Positions 26,541 to 35,922 of a stretch of DNA of 64,000 nucleotides are shown here, one piece after another; within the stretch, counting starts at the first letter, position 1; each line of letters opens with the position of its first letter. The notes below the pieces were generated by a model. It ran no database searches. It saw only the letters and a program-made list of their open reading frames with translations, and was not told the DNA's origin. The stretch is from UBA1422 sp041752735. Its GTDB lineage: Bacteria > Bacillota > Clostridia > Peptostreptococcales > Anaerovoracaceae. The DNA lies in the NCBI GenBank assembly GCA_041752735.1, contig JBGSVW010000026.1:1-64000 (forward strand), read 5' to 3'. The translations under genes were made by a program, and so were the position numbers.

Positions 26541-26577
26541 GAAAAGCCATTTTTTATGAGCTTTTCTTTTTATTTTC
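26541..26577 (+). terminator. Terminator of the sigma-54 activator gene
   Basis: GAAAAGC (26541-26547) pairs with GCTTTTC (26560-26566), followed by a T-rich tail. It isolates the activator gene from the methyltransferase unit downstream. Confidence 0.7.
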
Positions 26578-26590
26578 AGAACATAGGAAT

Positions 26591-26608
26591 CTTGGCACAA
26601 ATCATGCT
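26591..26608 (+). promoter_or_regulatory. Sigma-54 (-24/-12) promoter of the second methyltransferase unit
   Basis: CTTGGCACAAATCATGCT matches the sigma-54 consensus YTGGCACGRNNNTTGCW. GG at 26594-26595 and GC at 26606-26607 have the required spacing. Transcription should start near 26619, about 45 nt before the first gene. The adjacent gene encodes a sigma-54 activator. Confidence 0.85.
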
Positions 26609-26664
26609 TATTATAGACTGTGTCTGACACAATAACGAATTCTATCGAATAAGAGGGAGAGAAA

Positions 26665-27309
26665 ATGAGCAAAGAAGAAATCTTTCAAAAGGCATTTGAT
26701 GCAATCATTGATATTGATGAAGATGCTGCCCAAGAAACTGTAGAAATGGCGAGAGCCGAAGGCGTAAGCATGGTAGAACTTCTATCAAAAGGATTCGCCG
26801 CCGGTATGCGAGAACTGGGCGATCGGTTTAGCGCCGGAGAAGTTTTTTTGCCGGAACTGATTTTCGCCAGTGAAGTGATGAAGAACGTAACGACTGAAGT
26901 GGAAAAATATCTAGATCCATCAGAAACAACAAACAAAGGCGTAATGGTAATTGGTACGGTTGCAGGGGATGTACACGATATTGGAAAAGGAATTGTTGCA
27001 TCACTTGTCAAGACTAATGGTGTTGTTGTCTACGATCTAGGCCGTGAAGTTCCTGCAGAAGTATTTGTCGCAAAAGCCAAAGAATATAATGCGGATTTTA
27101 TTGGTAGCAGTGCGCTGCTTACTACAACGATGACGGAGCAAAAGAGAATAGAAGAGTTGTTGAACGCGGAGGGGATTAGAGGCAATTTTAAAACCTTTGT
27201 GGGCGGTGCGCCAGTTACCAAAAGGTGGGCGGAAAAGATAGGTGCTGATGCATACTGCGAGGATGCATCCGATACAATCAAATACATTAATAGCATTTGT
27301 ATGAAATAG
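26665..27309 (+). CDS. Methylamine corrinoid protein (MttC/MtbC family), second copy
   Basis: 214 residues with the same architecture as the first corrinoid protein: a helical N-terminal cap with MVELLSKGFAAGMRELGDRF, then the B12 domain with GDVHDIGKGIV near residue 100 and VGGAPVTKRW. The cobalt-ligand His is present. It heads an operon with mtbB and mttB and could serve either or both. The ending is unusual: TAG CAA TAA. In a cell that decodes UAG, read-through would add two residues before a hard stop. GAGGGAGAG precedes the ATG. Confidence 0.92.
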   Translation: MSKEEIFQKAFDAIIDIDEDAAQETVEMARAEGVSMVELLSKGFAAGMRELGDRFSAGEVFLPELIFASEVMKNVTTEVEKYLDPSETTNKGVMVIGTVAGDVHDIGKGIVASLVKTNGVVVYDLGREVPAEVFVAKAKEYNADFIGSSALLTTTMTEQKRIEELLNAEGIRGNFKTFVGGAPVTKRWAEKIGADAYCEDASDTIKYINSICMK

Positions 27310-27326
27310 CAATAAGGAGAAAGAGT

Positions 27327-28712
27327 ATGGATAAAAAGTATTTTTCTAGAATGGGAGACGGATCCATCGTCTACATGACAAAGGAGGAAATACGTGCAGA
27401 TATTGCAGAAGGCATAGCCGATGCAGCAAAGCGTGGCAAGATTGCTCCACTTTCAGAAGAGGATGCAGAACGGATTTGTGAAATCATTACAATGCCGTGC
27501 ACTGTTGTTGGCGTGGAACATGGCAGACAAGTCGTATCAACTTCGGATGATGGAAGTTTCTGCAAGGTGAAGGATTCACCAATCGACAGAATGACTCAGA
27601 TGATTATCTACGAAAGATTCTTAGGTGCGGATTCTGTGGACATGGGACAAACTGACTACAACTTCAAAACCGCAAAAGCTGTGGTTGTGGAAGAAGTCAC
27701 CCTTGGTAAGTCAATGCTAAACTACCTGGTAATGCCGATTTTATATGGTGGCATGCCAAACCTTGGTTATTATACTAAACCAGATGGTCCTGTTGACAAC
27801 TGGGCGGAGCTCCTTCCGGCAGGGAGAGTCGAGGAAGCCTTAAAAGCGCAAGAAGATGCTGTTGATTATGCGGTACATGACATTGTCTATGTTGCTAAAG
27901 TCATGCGTGAAGCTGGAATCGATGGCATCAACATAGACACCGCTGGAGCGGCAGGCGATGCCGACTTTTTAGCAGCGCTAAAGGCTGCCAAAACAATCAG
28001 CACCAATTGGCCGGAACTGGGGATCGAAATTGGGATGGCAGGAGAGTTTGTGCTTGGCATGCATGGAAAGCTTGAATATGAGGGCACCAGGCTTGCTGGC
28101 CTATATCCACATAAGCAGGTAAAGATTGCAGAAGCGGCAGGCGTTTCGATTTTTGGACCTGTCGTAAACACAAATACCAACAAATCCCTTGCTTGGAATT
28201 TGGCAAGAACATGTACCTTTATCAAAGCCTGTTCAGATGTGGCTACGATACCCATTCATCCAAATGTGGGGATGGGTGTATGCGGAGTACCCATGACCGA
28301 AGTGCTGCCGGTTGATGCAGTGACAAGAGTGGGCAAAGCCTTGATTGAAATCTGCAATGTAGACGGATTGTAGATAGGCGAAGGAGAAAATTTTGGATCC
28401 GTCGTGCAGAATGTTTCAAACTGCATGGGAGGAATACATTCCGCTGGAGACATGGTGCTGCGGATGGAACTGAACCACAAAATGAGAATCGGAGAAGCCA
28501 AGAAATATGTAGCTGGAAAATTGGGAATTACCATCGAGGAGTTGTGTGATTCCACATTCATGGCTGACATTAGAACAGATCTTGGACTCGGGGTACAACA
28601 ACCAAAGATTGACGATGCCGTCGGCGTAGAAGCAAAAAACAAAATCTCTCAAGTGCTTGATATCAAGATCAACTCAGTAGAGTGGATGAAAAAACGTTCG
28701 GGTTTGAAATAA
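27327..28712 (+). CDS. mtbB: Dimethylamine-type methyltransferase MtbB, second copy, with in-frame UAG (pyrrolysine)
   Basis: 461 residues with TAG at 28371-28373 (codon 349) in an otherwise open frame. The flanks VDGL and IGEG match the pyrrolysine context of MtbB. Family motifs include RMGDGSIVYMTKEEI, GINIDTAGAAGDADF, MAGEFVLGMHGKLEYEGTRL and NTNTNKSLAWNLART. It is clearly a paralogue of the first mtbB but diverges just after the pyrrolysine (ENFGS instead of DPSGM), so the substrate may differ. ATG 27327 has AAGGAGAAAG upstream; an in-frame ATG at 27297 lies inside the previous gene. It sits in a sigma-54-driven operon between the corrinoid gene and mttB. Confidence 0.92.
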
Positions 28713-28753
28713 CAAATACTGAATGGATGGATATTACCGGTGGGAGGGATTGT

Positions 28754-30202
28754 ATGAAAAGACAATATGCAGATGTTGCGCCAGGCTTTTATCTTCTTGA
28801 TAAAAAGGGTTTGGAGGACATCCATGAGACAACGCTGAAGTTGATGAGCGAATATGGTGTTCGAGTGTTAGGAGATAGGGCGCATGCGTATCTTAGGAAG
28901 GCAGGCTGCATTGTCGACGCTGAAACCGGTTTGGTTCAATTTCCCAGGGAGGTTGTAAACGAGGCGATTGACTCAGCCCCGTCGGAGTTTATTGCATACA
29001 GTCGAAACGGACTTCATGATATTCCAATCGGAGGAAAGCAAGTCACCTATACTAATTTTGGCACAGGCATCGAGCTGGTCGATTTGGATACAGGTAAGCG
29101 AAAGATGTCAACCATCGAAGATGCAGGCACGATTGCACGCTTTATCGATGCGGTAGAGGAAGTGGATCTTTTTACGATTGCAGTTGCGGCGCAAGATGCC
29201 CCTTCTCAAGTAAAGGATTTGTATGAAGCTGAGGCAACGTTTCACAACACCACAAAACACTTTCTTCATGACACGGATGGCGGTAAGAATGCTGCTCGTG
29301 TGATTGAGATGGCAGCCGCAATCGTTGGAGGCCCCGAAGAACTTCGGGAGAAGCCGATTTTGAGTTTGTGCATTTGTCCAAATAGCCCATTGGAGATTCA
29401 TGAATGGGCAGCAGATGTTATCATTGAGGCCAGCCTAGCGGGTGTCCCCATGCTCGTTTTGTCTATGGGTCTTGCCGGTGGAACAACACCTGCCACCATC
29501 GCGGGAACGTTGGTTGTGACGAACGCGGAAATTCTGGCTGGAGTTGTACTGACTCAAATTGTCAACAAGCAAACCCCAGTCATCTATGGGAGTTCAACAA
29601 CAATTATGGATATGCAGCGAGCGACTTCCCCGGTTGGGGCACCTGAACATGCGATGTTTGGTGCTGCAGTGGGGCAGCTTGGGCACTATTATGGAATTCC
29701 AACGTATGTTGGGGGCACATAGGCAGATAGCAAATTGATCGATGCACAAATCGGTCATGAAAAGACGCTTACAGGTGTGTTACCGGCATTGGCAGGGAGC
29801 AATATCATCTATGGTATGGGGATGATTGATATGGGAATGACTATGAGTTATGAGCAAATTCTCATTGATGCGGATATCGTGAAAAAAATCAAACGCATTT
29901 CACAAGGAATCATTGTTGACGAGGAGTCACTGGCACTGGATGTAATTGAAGCGGTAGGACCCGCAGGAAATTATCTGGCGCAAAGACATACGCTGAAACA
30001 TATGAAGAAAGAACTATCCGTAGGGGGTCTAATGGATCGTCGAATGAGACAAGCCTGGGAATCTGATGGTGCAAAGGATATCGCGACTAGGGCAAACGAG
30101 GCCGCAAAAGACATTCTTAAAACCCATGTACCAGCGCCTCTCCCGGAAGAAGCAGCAAAGAGAATTCGTGAAATTATACTTGAAGCAGAAAAAGAGCTTT
30201 AA
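28754..30202 (+). CDS. mttB: Trimethylamine methyltransferase MttB with in-frame UAG (pyrrolysine)
   Basis: 482 residues with TAG at 29720-29722 (codon 323). Reading through joins VGGT to ADSKLIDAQIGHEKTLTG, which matches the conserved pyrrolysine site of MttB (residue 334 in Methanosarcina). Other family motifs are TNFGTGIELVDLDTG, HNTTKHFLHD, CPNSPLEIHEWA and IYGSSTTIMDMQRATSPVGA. The enzyme methylates a corrinoid protein from trimethylamine and yields dimethylamine, the substrate of the adjacent MtbB. ATG 28754 is chosen for GGAGGG upstream; the open frame extends back to 28682 over the end of mtbB. A permease gene follows 63 bp later. Confidence 0.93.
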
Positions 30203-30265
30203 AATATTCGCCTTTGTGACCGATTGCGGGAATCCGCATAAAAAGTGTAGAAAGGAACAGTAAGA

Positions 30266-31780
30266 ATGAAAGACAAGAACCAAACAACTGCAAACGCAGT
30301 TGAATCCCAAAAGGGAAAAGTGGCAGTTCACACTGTAAACGAAGAGGGGCAAACGTTAAAACGGGGCATTGCTGGATGGCAGGTTACCTTTATAGCGCTA
30401 GGCGGCATAATTGGATCTGCATATTTTCTGGGCATTGGTCTTATTGTGCAAGAAATGGGACCTAGCGCCATATTTGCGTATGCCATCGTTGGATTTATAT
30501 TATTTGGCATCATGACTGCTTTTGCAGAACTACTTGTTAACCTGCCACGGAAGGGCACTTTCGTATCCTATGCACAGGAATTCCTTGGTGACTCTGTTGC
30601 ATCCGGCATCGGTTGGTCGTATTGGTTGGCCTGGGGAGCGTATATACCCTCAGAAGCGATTGCAGGAGGCATCGTGCTGGACAAATTGATACCGGGCAAT
30701 GTGTTTCTTTATGCTGTTATCATTTTGACATTAGTCACAGTTATCAATTTGGCAGAAGTAAAGTTTTTTGCTCGAGTTGAATCGGTCAATGCAGTATTAA
30801 AACTTGGCGCAATCGTCGTTTTTATCATAGCAGCTCTTGGAATCTGGCTTGGTGTGTTTGGGAACAGCACTGAATTCATAGGGACTTCAGTAATATTACC
30901 GGATCCTTCATTGTCGATATATGAACAACTATTCCCTTATGGAGCGATCGCTGTGTTTGTCTTTATGACGATGGTTTTTTCTTCCGTCGGTGGTGTTGAG
31001 ATTGTAGGAATGACTGCGGCAGAAGCGCAAAACCCAGAAAAGGCAATTCCCAAAGCCTGTAGAAGCATCGTGTACCGTGTCGTAATTGTATATATTGTGC
31101 CATTGATTTTGATTTGCCTGCTTCTTCCAACTGCGGAAGCGGGAATTGACGGTTCTATTTATGCAACGATTCTTACAAAGTATGGGCTTGACAGTTTGGC
31201 AGGCATCTTCTCCGTCATCATTTTTATTGCAGCATTTAGTTGCAGCAATGCTTGTTTCTATGCTACGGTCAGAGACATGTATGCATTGTCACAGTCTGGG
31301 TTGGCCCCAAGATTCTTGAGTAAACTCAACAAGAACCACACACCGAAAAATGCGGTGTATGTATCTTTAGCTTTTGTTTGGATAGTGTTGCTTGTCGCAT
31401 CCTTTGCAGGCGAGTCTTCAGCCTATGCATACTTGTTTGTTGCAACTGGTTTTGCGGGTTCCATCTGCTGGGTAGGCATTTTATCATCCATGCTGATCTT
31501 CAGACTAAAACTCAAGAAACGTGGATATGTTCCAGCTGATGTTCTCAAATCAAGAGTCAAGCATCTTCCAATCACTATAATCGCACTTGCGTTATTGCTA
31601 ACCGGACTTGGGTATTTGATTGCAGAACTTGAGAACATCTCACTATTCTTAATTGCAATCAGTGCGTTTGTCATTCCAATGCTGATTAGATATATCAGTA
31701 AAAAGCTGAAGCATGAAAGGGCGCCACTTGTAATAAGCAGCGATGAAAAAACGTTTGACGAGGCGTTCCCGGAGAAATAG
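30266..31780 (+). CDS. APC-superfamily amino acid/amine permease
   Basis: A 504-residue membrane protein with about 12 helices. It starts with GWQVTFIALGGIIGSAYFLG, the helix-1 signature of amino acid-polyamine-organocation permeases, and has FSSVGGVEIVGMTAAEAQNP in helix 6 and CSNACFYATVRDMYALSQSG near 330. As the last gene of the corrinoid-mtbB-mttB unit it likely imports trimethylamine, dimethylamine or a parent compound such as a quaternary amine. The substrate is inferred from the operon. A soluble tail of about 30 charged residues ends the protein. GAAAGGAAC precedes the ATG. Confidence 0.85.
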   Translation: MKDKNQTTANAVESQKGKVAVHTVNEEGQTLKRGIAGWQVTFIALGGIIGSAYFLGIGLIVQEMGPSAIFAYAIVGFILFGIMTAFAELLVNLPRKGTFVSYAQEFLGDSVASGIGWSYWLAWGAYIPSEAIAGGIVLDKLIPGNVFLYAVIILTLVTVINLAEVKFFARVESVNAVLKLGAIVVFIIAALGIWLGVFGNSTEFIGTSVILPDPSLSIYEQLFPYGAIAVFVFMTMVFSSVGGVEIVGMTAAEAQNPEKAIPKACRSIVYRVVIVYIVPLILICLLLPTAEAGIDGSIYATILTKYGLDSLAGIFSVIIFIAAFSCSNACFYATVRDMYALSQSGLAPRFLSKLNKNHTPKNAVYVSLAFVWIVLLVASFAGESSAYAYLFVATGFAGSICWVGILSSMLIFRLKLKKRGYVPADVLKSRVKHLPITIIALALLLTGLGYLIAELENISLFLIAISAFVIPMLIRYISKKLKHERAPLVISSDEKTFDEAFPEK

Positions 31781-32350
31781 TCATCAAACGAGTAATAGTT
31801 ATAGCATTCTTGTGTAGTTAGAATTGGTATAAAGGTCTTCGAGGGTAGCAGAAACGCTACCCTTTGACTTTGGGGCTACGTCGATAAATAACAGTGTGTA
31901 ATAGTAATGTCATTTTCTATTGAAAGGATTTGAGCACTTTTGCGTAGCCGTTACATTGCGATGTTCGTCCAATAATCGACGTGCCAAATCAAGGGATTTT
32001 TCGTTTAATGAAGGTAGATATCAGTGATACTTCCAGTTGAATGGCCAAGCAATTCCTGCATGATTGTAAACGGCATTTGTGCATCTTTAAGCTCCGTTGC
32101 AAAAGTGGATTGCGTCGAAATACAATCACTGGGTTTGCAACTCCATACTAGCCTGTCAAGATAAGTGGAGACAACAGATACCACGTGACGTAACGCAGAA
32201 TAATATCGGATTAGAAATGTTTCCCTTAAATTAAACTTTCAGCCATTTTTGTTTCATTTCAGGATTAATAATGTTACAATTTCGAGAAAGAGCAGAGAGT
32301 TATGACAATAGAATCTATGTTGCCAATAAGGAAGAGAATAAGAGGAAGAT
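31781..32350. other. Gap after the methyltransferase operon with terminator and integrase scrap
   Basis: 570 bp without an intact gene. GGGTAGC at 31843-31849 pairs with GCTACCC at 31856-31862, followed by TTTG: a probable terminator for the permease operon. A minus-strand integrase remnant lies at about 32005-32117. A possible -10 box (TACAAT, near 32275) precedes the next gene. Confidence 0.5.
32005..32117 (-). pseudogene. Tyrosine recombinase C-terminal remnant
   Basis: The minus strand reads TFATELKDAQMPFTIMQELL, then GHSTGSITDIYLH and TAA. This is the final box of tyrosine recombinases, with the LGHS histidine region and the catalytic tyrosine. Upstream the frame breaks, so only about 37 codons survive. 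It marks the right edge of the methylamine region as a former integration site. Confidence 0.7.
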
Positions 32351-33205
32351 ATGCTTAATAAAGAGAAAATAACAGCCATAATTGAAACTTCAGTACTTAC
32401 TTCACCCTATAACAATTTCAGCTCGATGAATTTGCCGGAGGAGCCGATGTGGCAAAAACCTATAATCGGTTTTGCTGCTGGAGATGACCAGTACTTTAAA
32501 AAGTTCAAAGAGGAAATAGGCGATTTTTACTGGTTACCGAACGAAGCCTATAAACTTAAATTTAGTAATTCGCTGGCAAAAGACAATCAGCTTACGGTAA
32601 TTAGCATAGGCTTTCCACAAACAGACAATACAAAAAACGACCAAAAAAAATCTAAAGACATGCCAAGTGAAAGATGGCTTAGGACGAGAGGTGAGTGGGA
32701 ACCAATGATTGATAAAATCGTTGCGAACATAATTGCTGAATTGGCTAAAGATGGCATTGAAGCTGTAGCGATAGACGAGATAAAAGAATTTTCAAGGCAT
32801 AATTCGGAAAAGTTCGGAATAGCTTCCAACTGGTCACACCGGCATACTGCGTTTGTTGCGGGAATAGGTACCTTTGGGCTTTCAGATGGCCTAATTACCA
32901 AAAAAGGCAAAGCAATGCGCTTTACTACTCTAATCGTTAATCGGGTATTTGAGCCAACGGTTAGGCCTTATAAAAGCCATCAGGAGTACTGTAAATTTTA
33001 TCGTGATGGAAGCTGCGGCGCTTGTATTTATAGATGTCCTGTACAGGCAATAACGAAACAAGGCCATGACAAGGATATTTGCAGTGCATATCTGCAAAAA
33101 ATTAAGAATGAAATAGGGCCGGATTATTTAAAACATTCCAGTTATATTTCAGGCTGTGGTTTGTGCCAAACAAAAGTTCCATGTCAGGATGGCGTGCCAG
33201 AATAA
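32351..33205 (+). CDS. 4Fe-4S protein distantly related to epoxyqueuosine reductase
   Basis: 284 residues. The central part (WSHRHTAFVAGIGTFGLSDG, LITKKGKAMRFTTLI) is the glycine-rich segment shared by QueG-like and reductive-dehalogenase-like proteins. The C-terminus has GSCGACIYRCP and then GCGLCQTKVPC, enough Cys for one or two Fe-S clusters, with a His-Ser-Ser linker. It is smaller and more divergent than true QueG at 33329. Its role is unknown; a corrinoid or redox role near methyltransferases is possible but unproven. GAGGAAG precedes the ATG. It is followed by a 123-bp gap and the QueG gene. Confidence 0.65.
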   Translation: MLNKEKITAIIETSVLTSPYNNFSSMNLPEEPMWQKPIIGFAAGDDQYFKKFKEEIGDFYWLPNEAYKLKFSNSLAKDNQLTVISIGFPQTDNTKNDQKKSKDMPSERWLRTRGEWEPMIDKIVANIIAELAKDGIEAVAIDEIKEFSRHNSEKFGIASNWSHRHTAFVAGIGTFGLSDGLITKKGKAMRFTTLIVNRVFEPTVRPYKSHQEYCKFYRDGSCGACIYRCPVQAITKQGHDKDICSAYLQKIKNEIGPDYLKHSSYISGCGLCQTKVPCQDGVPE

Positions 33206-33328
33206 GTGGTATGAATGTAAAAAAATCAGGAATGATTATGACTGCCCAAACATGCTGCGCAAATATCAACGCTGCCCAGCTATGGAGTTATCAAAATAAA
33301 CCAAATGATTAAAAAGAAGGAAGCAAAG

Positions 33329-34249
33329 ATGGATAAAAAAGAGGAAAGAGCCCAGCTGGAAGCCAGGTTGACAGAGATTGCCAAAGAGCATCTGATTGAT
33401 GAAATTCGTTTTATCGATACAGAAGACTTAACGGAGGCCCATGTGGGAGATCCCCAAAAGTTCTCAAGTAGGCAACCCAAGGTCATTATGCCCGGAGCTA
33501 AATCCATTGTTTTGGCTGCAATCTATATTGGCAATTTTGTCACAGCGTCTGATACCAATCACGGCCGTATGAGCCGGCTTGTATTGTCCGGTTACTACGC
33601 CAATATCGTAAAGCCAATGGAAGCCCTGCGAGAGGAACTGATAAAAAGAGGATACCAGGCGTTGCTGTTTGACGGCGAAAATGACGATGAACAGATTCCG
33701 TTGAAGGGAACGGCTGTCAAAGCCGGATTGGGATGGATCGGAAAACATTCCATCCTGATTCATCCCAAGTATGGTACATTTCTAGCATTGGGAGGCATCG
33801 TGACAGACGCAGACCTGGGCACCCAATACCCCATCGAAAAAAACCGTTGCGATGGGTGCCACCGATGTATGGATGTCTGCCCCACGAAGGCAATCGAAAC
33901 ACCTCAGGTCATCAATATTGACAAATGCCTGTCCAACATTATGGATCAATATATCAGTGGAGACGACATTCCACCCGAGGCAGATACAGACCAGTATTTC
34001 TTTGAATGTGACATCTGCCAAAACGCATGCCCGTGGAACGGAAGACATCTAAAAAGTCCGCTGGCCACACCTTACGGTGAAAGATTTAACCGGGAAAGGG
34101 TCGAAAACCTTCTGGATATCAAAAACCTGGAGCAGTTGGGCGAAGACACATACGAAAAGAATCTGACACCTCTTATGGAGGGATACGTTTTGCCATACAA
34201 AACCTTTTGCCGAAATCTGAACCATGTCCTCCGCAAAAGAAAGCCATGA
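33329..34249 (+). CDS. queG: QueG-type epoxyqueuosine reductase
   Basis: 306 residues from ATG 33329 (AAGAAGGAAG upstream). It shows the QueG pattern: VKAGLGWIGKHSILIHPKYG for cobalamin/substrate contact, then two 4Fe-4S binding sets, CDGCHRCMDVCP and CDICQNACPWN. QueG reduces epoxyqueuosine to queuosine in tRNA, using cobalamin and two Fe-S clusters. The protein is shorter than the usual 350-380 residues because it lacks the HEAT-like C-terminal repeat, as do many Firmicute members. Codons are more GC-rich than in the two flanking homologues. The true substrate could differ, given the two neighbours of the same fold. Confidence 0.75.
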   Translation: MDKKEERAQLEARLTEIAKEHLIDEIRFIDTEDLTEAHVGDPQKFSSRQPKVIMPGAKSIVLAAIYIGNFVTASDTNHGRMSRLVLSGYYANIVKPMEALREELIKRGYQALLFDGENDDEQIPLKGTAVKAGLGWIGKHSILIHPKYGTFLALGGIVTDADLGTQYPIEKNRCDGCHRCMDVCPTKAIETPQVINIDKCLSNIMDQYISGDDIPPEADTDQYFFECDICQNACPWNGRHLKSPLATPYGERFNRERVENLLDIKNLEQLGEDTYEKNLTPLMEGYVLPYKTFCRNLNHVLRKRKP

Positions 34250-34302
34250 AATTTCAACGATTTTTGGTGGACTGCTCCGAGAAAATAGCAGTGGGTAAAT
34301 GT

Positions 34303-34357
34303 AATTTCATATGCATAGAACTAAGCCGGCTAATTTAATCAGTTAGCCGGCTTTTGT
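34303..34357 (+). repeat. CCGGC hairpin repeat, long copy 1
   Basis: AAGCCGGCTAA (34323-34333) and TTAGCCGGCTT (34343-34353) form a perfect 11-bp hairpin followed by TTGTTTC, so it also acts as a terminator after queG. The 33 bp from 34303 to 34335 recur exactly at 41566-41598. Confidence 0.8.
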
Positions 34358-34539
34358 TTCATCCATTTCATAGGGTACATTTTAGTATTTGTGAGCAAAA
34401 GTGTTTACATCTCGACGCAGTTAACGTAGTCATATAACGCAATAAATTAGTTGACTGGTATACTAAAATACGCTACAATAAACAAAACGGTTCGCCGGTA
34501 AACGATAAAAAAATGCGGGCTTTAAAGAAAGGTAATCCA

Positions 34540-34980
34540 ATGGAAAACAGAGATTTCGGGAAAGTAATACGTGCCATAACCTTGAACGCAAATCAGTATA
34601 TCGGTTCAAAAATAGAGAAATATGGCATCAAGCAAGGGCAGTTCGAGTATTTTCTATTAATTAGTTCTAGTCCTGGTATCAACCAGCTTGAATTAGCCCA
34701 GTTAAAAGCAGTTGGAAAAGCTAGCGTAACAAAGGCACTTAAACTCCTGGAAGCAGGGGGATTAATTCGAAGAGAAATTGACGAAAATGATAGAAGAAAC
34801 ACTTTATGCTATATTACGGCGAAAGGCGAAACGGTGGCGGGGGATTTGCTGAAAGTAAAGGCTGATGCAGAGAGCGTGCTATTTCGAGATTTTACGGAAA
34901 ATGACATAGAATTACTATATAAGAGTTTGTCGTTATTGTTACAAAATTCAAAACATCTAATGGATGATGCCCAGCTATAG
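34540..34980 (+). CDS. MarR family transcriptional regulator
   Basis: 146 residues from ATG 34540, with AAAGAAAGG upstream; ATG 34513 lacks a site. The winged helix-turn-helix shows INQLELAQLKAVGKASVTKA (recognition helix), LLEAGGLIRREIDENDRRN (wing with the conserved DxRRN) and a C-terminal dimerisation helix. MarR proteins respond to small ligands and repress neighbouring genes. The Fe-S protein gene starts 16 bp downstream, so the two form an operon and the regulator probably controls that gene and itself. Confidence 0.88.
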   Translation: MENRDFGKVIRAITLNANQYIGSKIEKYGIKQGQFEYFLLISSSPGINQLELAQLKAVGKASVTKALKLLEAGGLIRREIDENDRRNTLCYITAKGETVAGDLLKVKADAESVLFRDFTENDIELLYKSLSLLLQNSKHLMDDAQL

Positions 34981-34995
34981 ATTGGAGTTGATTAA

Positions 34996-35922
34996 ATGAG
35001 ATTTCCTATGCCAAGAGAGTATAAACATATAAGATCTGTGGACCGTGTCCGCTTTGGTGAACCACACTTCAAAGAGGGATTATCCGTTCCGGAGATTAGC
35101 ATCAAATACGGGAGCTTGTCTTCGAAAATAAAAACGATGCCATTTTATAGAAAATATTTATTTGGAGCTTTGCGAGAGATTGGAAAAACAGTGAAATCAA
35201 TCGAAAGAAACCCATATTTAAATAAAACCCATTTGATGCCAGATGAAATGGAAGAAATAGAAAAGTACGCAAAATCCCTTGGGATTTCATCTATTGGTTT
35301 CACAAAAGTGAAAGAGACTCATATGTTCAAAGAATCCATTATATTATTTGATAATGCAATGGTATTCACCATGGAAATGAAAAAATCAGAGATTAAGTTG
35401 GCCCCTTCTATTAGAACCATTCAAGAGGTTTTTAGAACTTACTATGAACTTGGAAAGGCAGTGAATCTGATTTCCGAATTCCTGAGAGAAATGGGATTCA
35501 ATGCACAGCCGATACCTGCAATTGGAAGCAATCTGAATTTAGCTGTGTTAGCAAGAGATGCAGGGCTTGGCGGTTTTGGGAAAAATGGTCTAATTATCAC
35601 GAAAGAGTTTGGACCAAGTGTACGGTTGGCAGCTGTTTTAACAGATATTGAAAACCTGCCTATGAACCAAGATTTGAAACATGAATGGATTCAAGATTTC
35701 TGCGACCAATGCAACATGTGCGTCAAAAAATGCCCGGCTAGCGCAATTTATGAGAAACCAATCAACCTTCCTGATCATAGCGAACAGCATCTCGATTATA
35801 AAAAATGCATTGTGCCATTCACAAAACAAAATGGTTGCTCCGTGTGTATCAAGGAGTGCACCTTTTTTAAGTCTGATTATGAAAAAATTAAGCGTGCATA
35901 TGATAGTGGCATACGCCCCTAA
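34996..35922 (+). CDS. 4Fe-4S protein of the QueG / reductive dehalogenase-like superfamily
   Basis: 308 residues. The middle (LARDAGLGGFGKNGLIITKE, FGPSVRLAAVLTDIENLP) is the superfamily core. The end has CDQCNMCVKKCP and CSVCIKECTFF, two 4Fe-4S sets with the second shortened. The first 70 residues (PREYKHIRSVDRVRFGEPHF) are unlike QueG and resemble the front of Clostridial reductive-dehalogenase-like proteins without a Tat signal. It is the third member of this fold within 4 kb and is paired with MarR. Substrate unknown. Confidence 0.65.
   Translation: MRFPMPREYKHIRSVDRVRFGEPHFKEGLSVPEISIKYGSLSSKIKTMPFYRKYLFGALREIGKTVKSIERNPYLNKTHLMPDEMEEIEKYAKSLGISSIGFTKVKETHMFKESIILFDNAMVFTMEMKKSEIKLAPSIRTIQEVFRTYYELGKAVNLISEFLREMGFNAQPIPAIGSNLNLAVLARDAGLGGFGKNGLIITKEFGPSVRLAAVLTDIENLPMNQDLKHEWIQDFCDQCNMCVKKCPASAIYEKPINLPDHSEQHLDYKKCIVPFTKQNGCSVCIKECTFFKSDYEKIKRAYDSGIRP

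Noticed and set aside
32351..35922. The Fe-S proteins as RamA, the corrinoid reductive activator
   Set aside because: RamA is about 530 residues with an ASKHA-type ATPase fold and C-terminal Fe-S sites. These are 284-308 residues with the QueG-type glycine-rich core instead.
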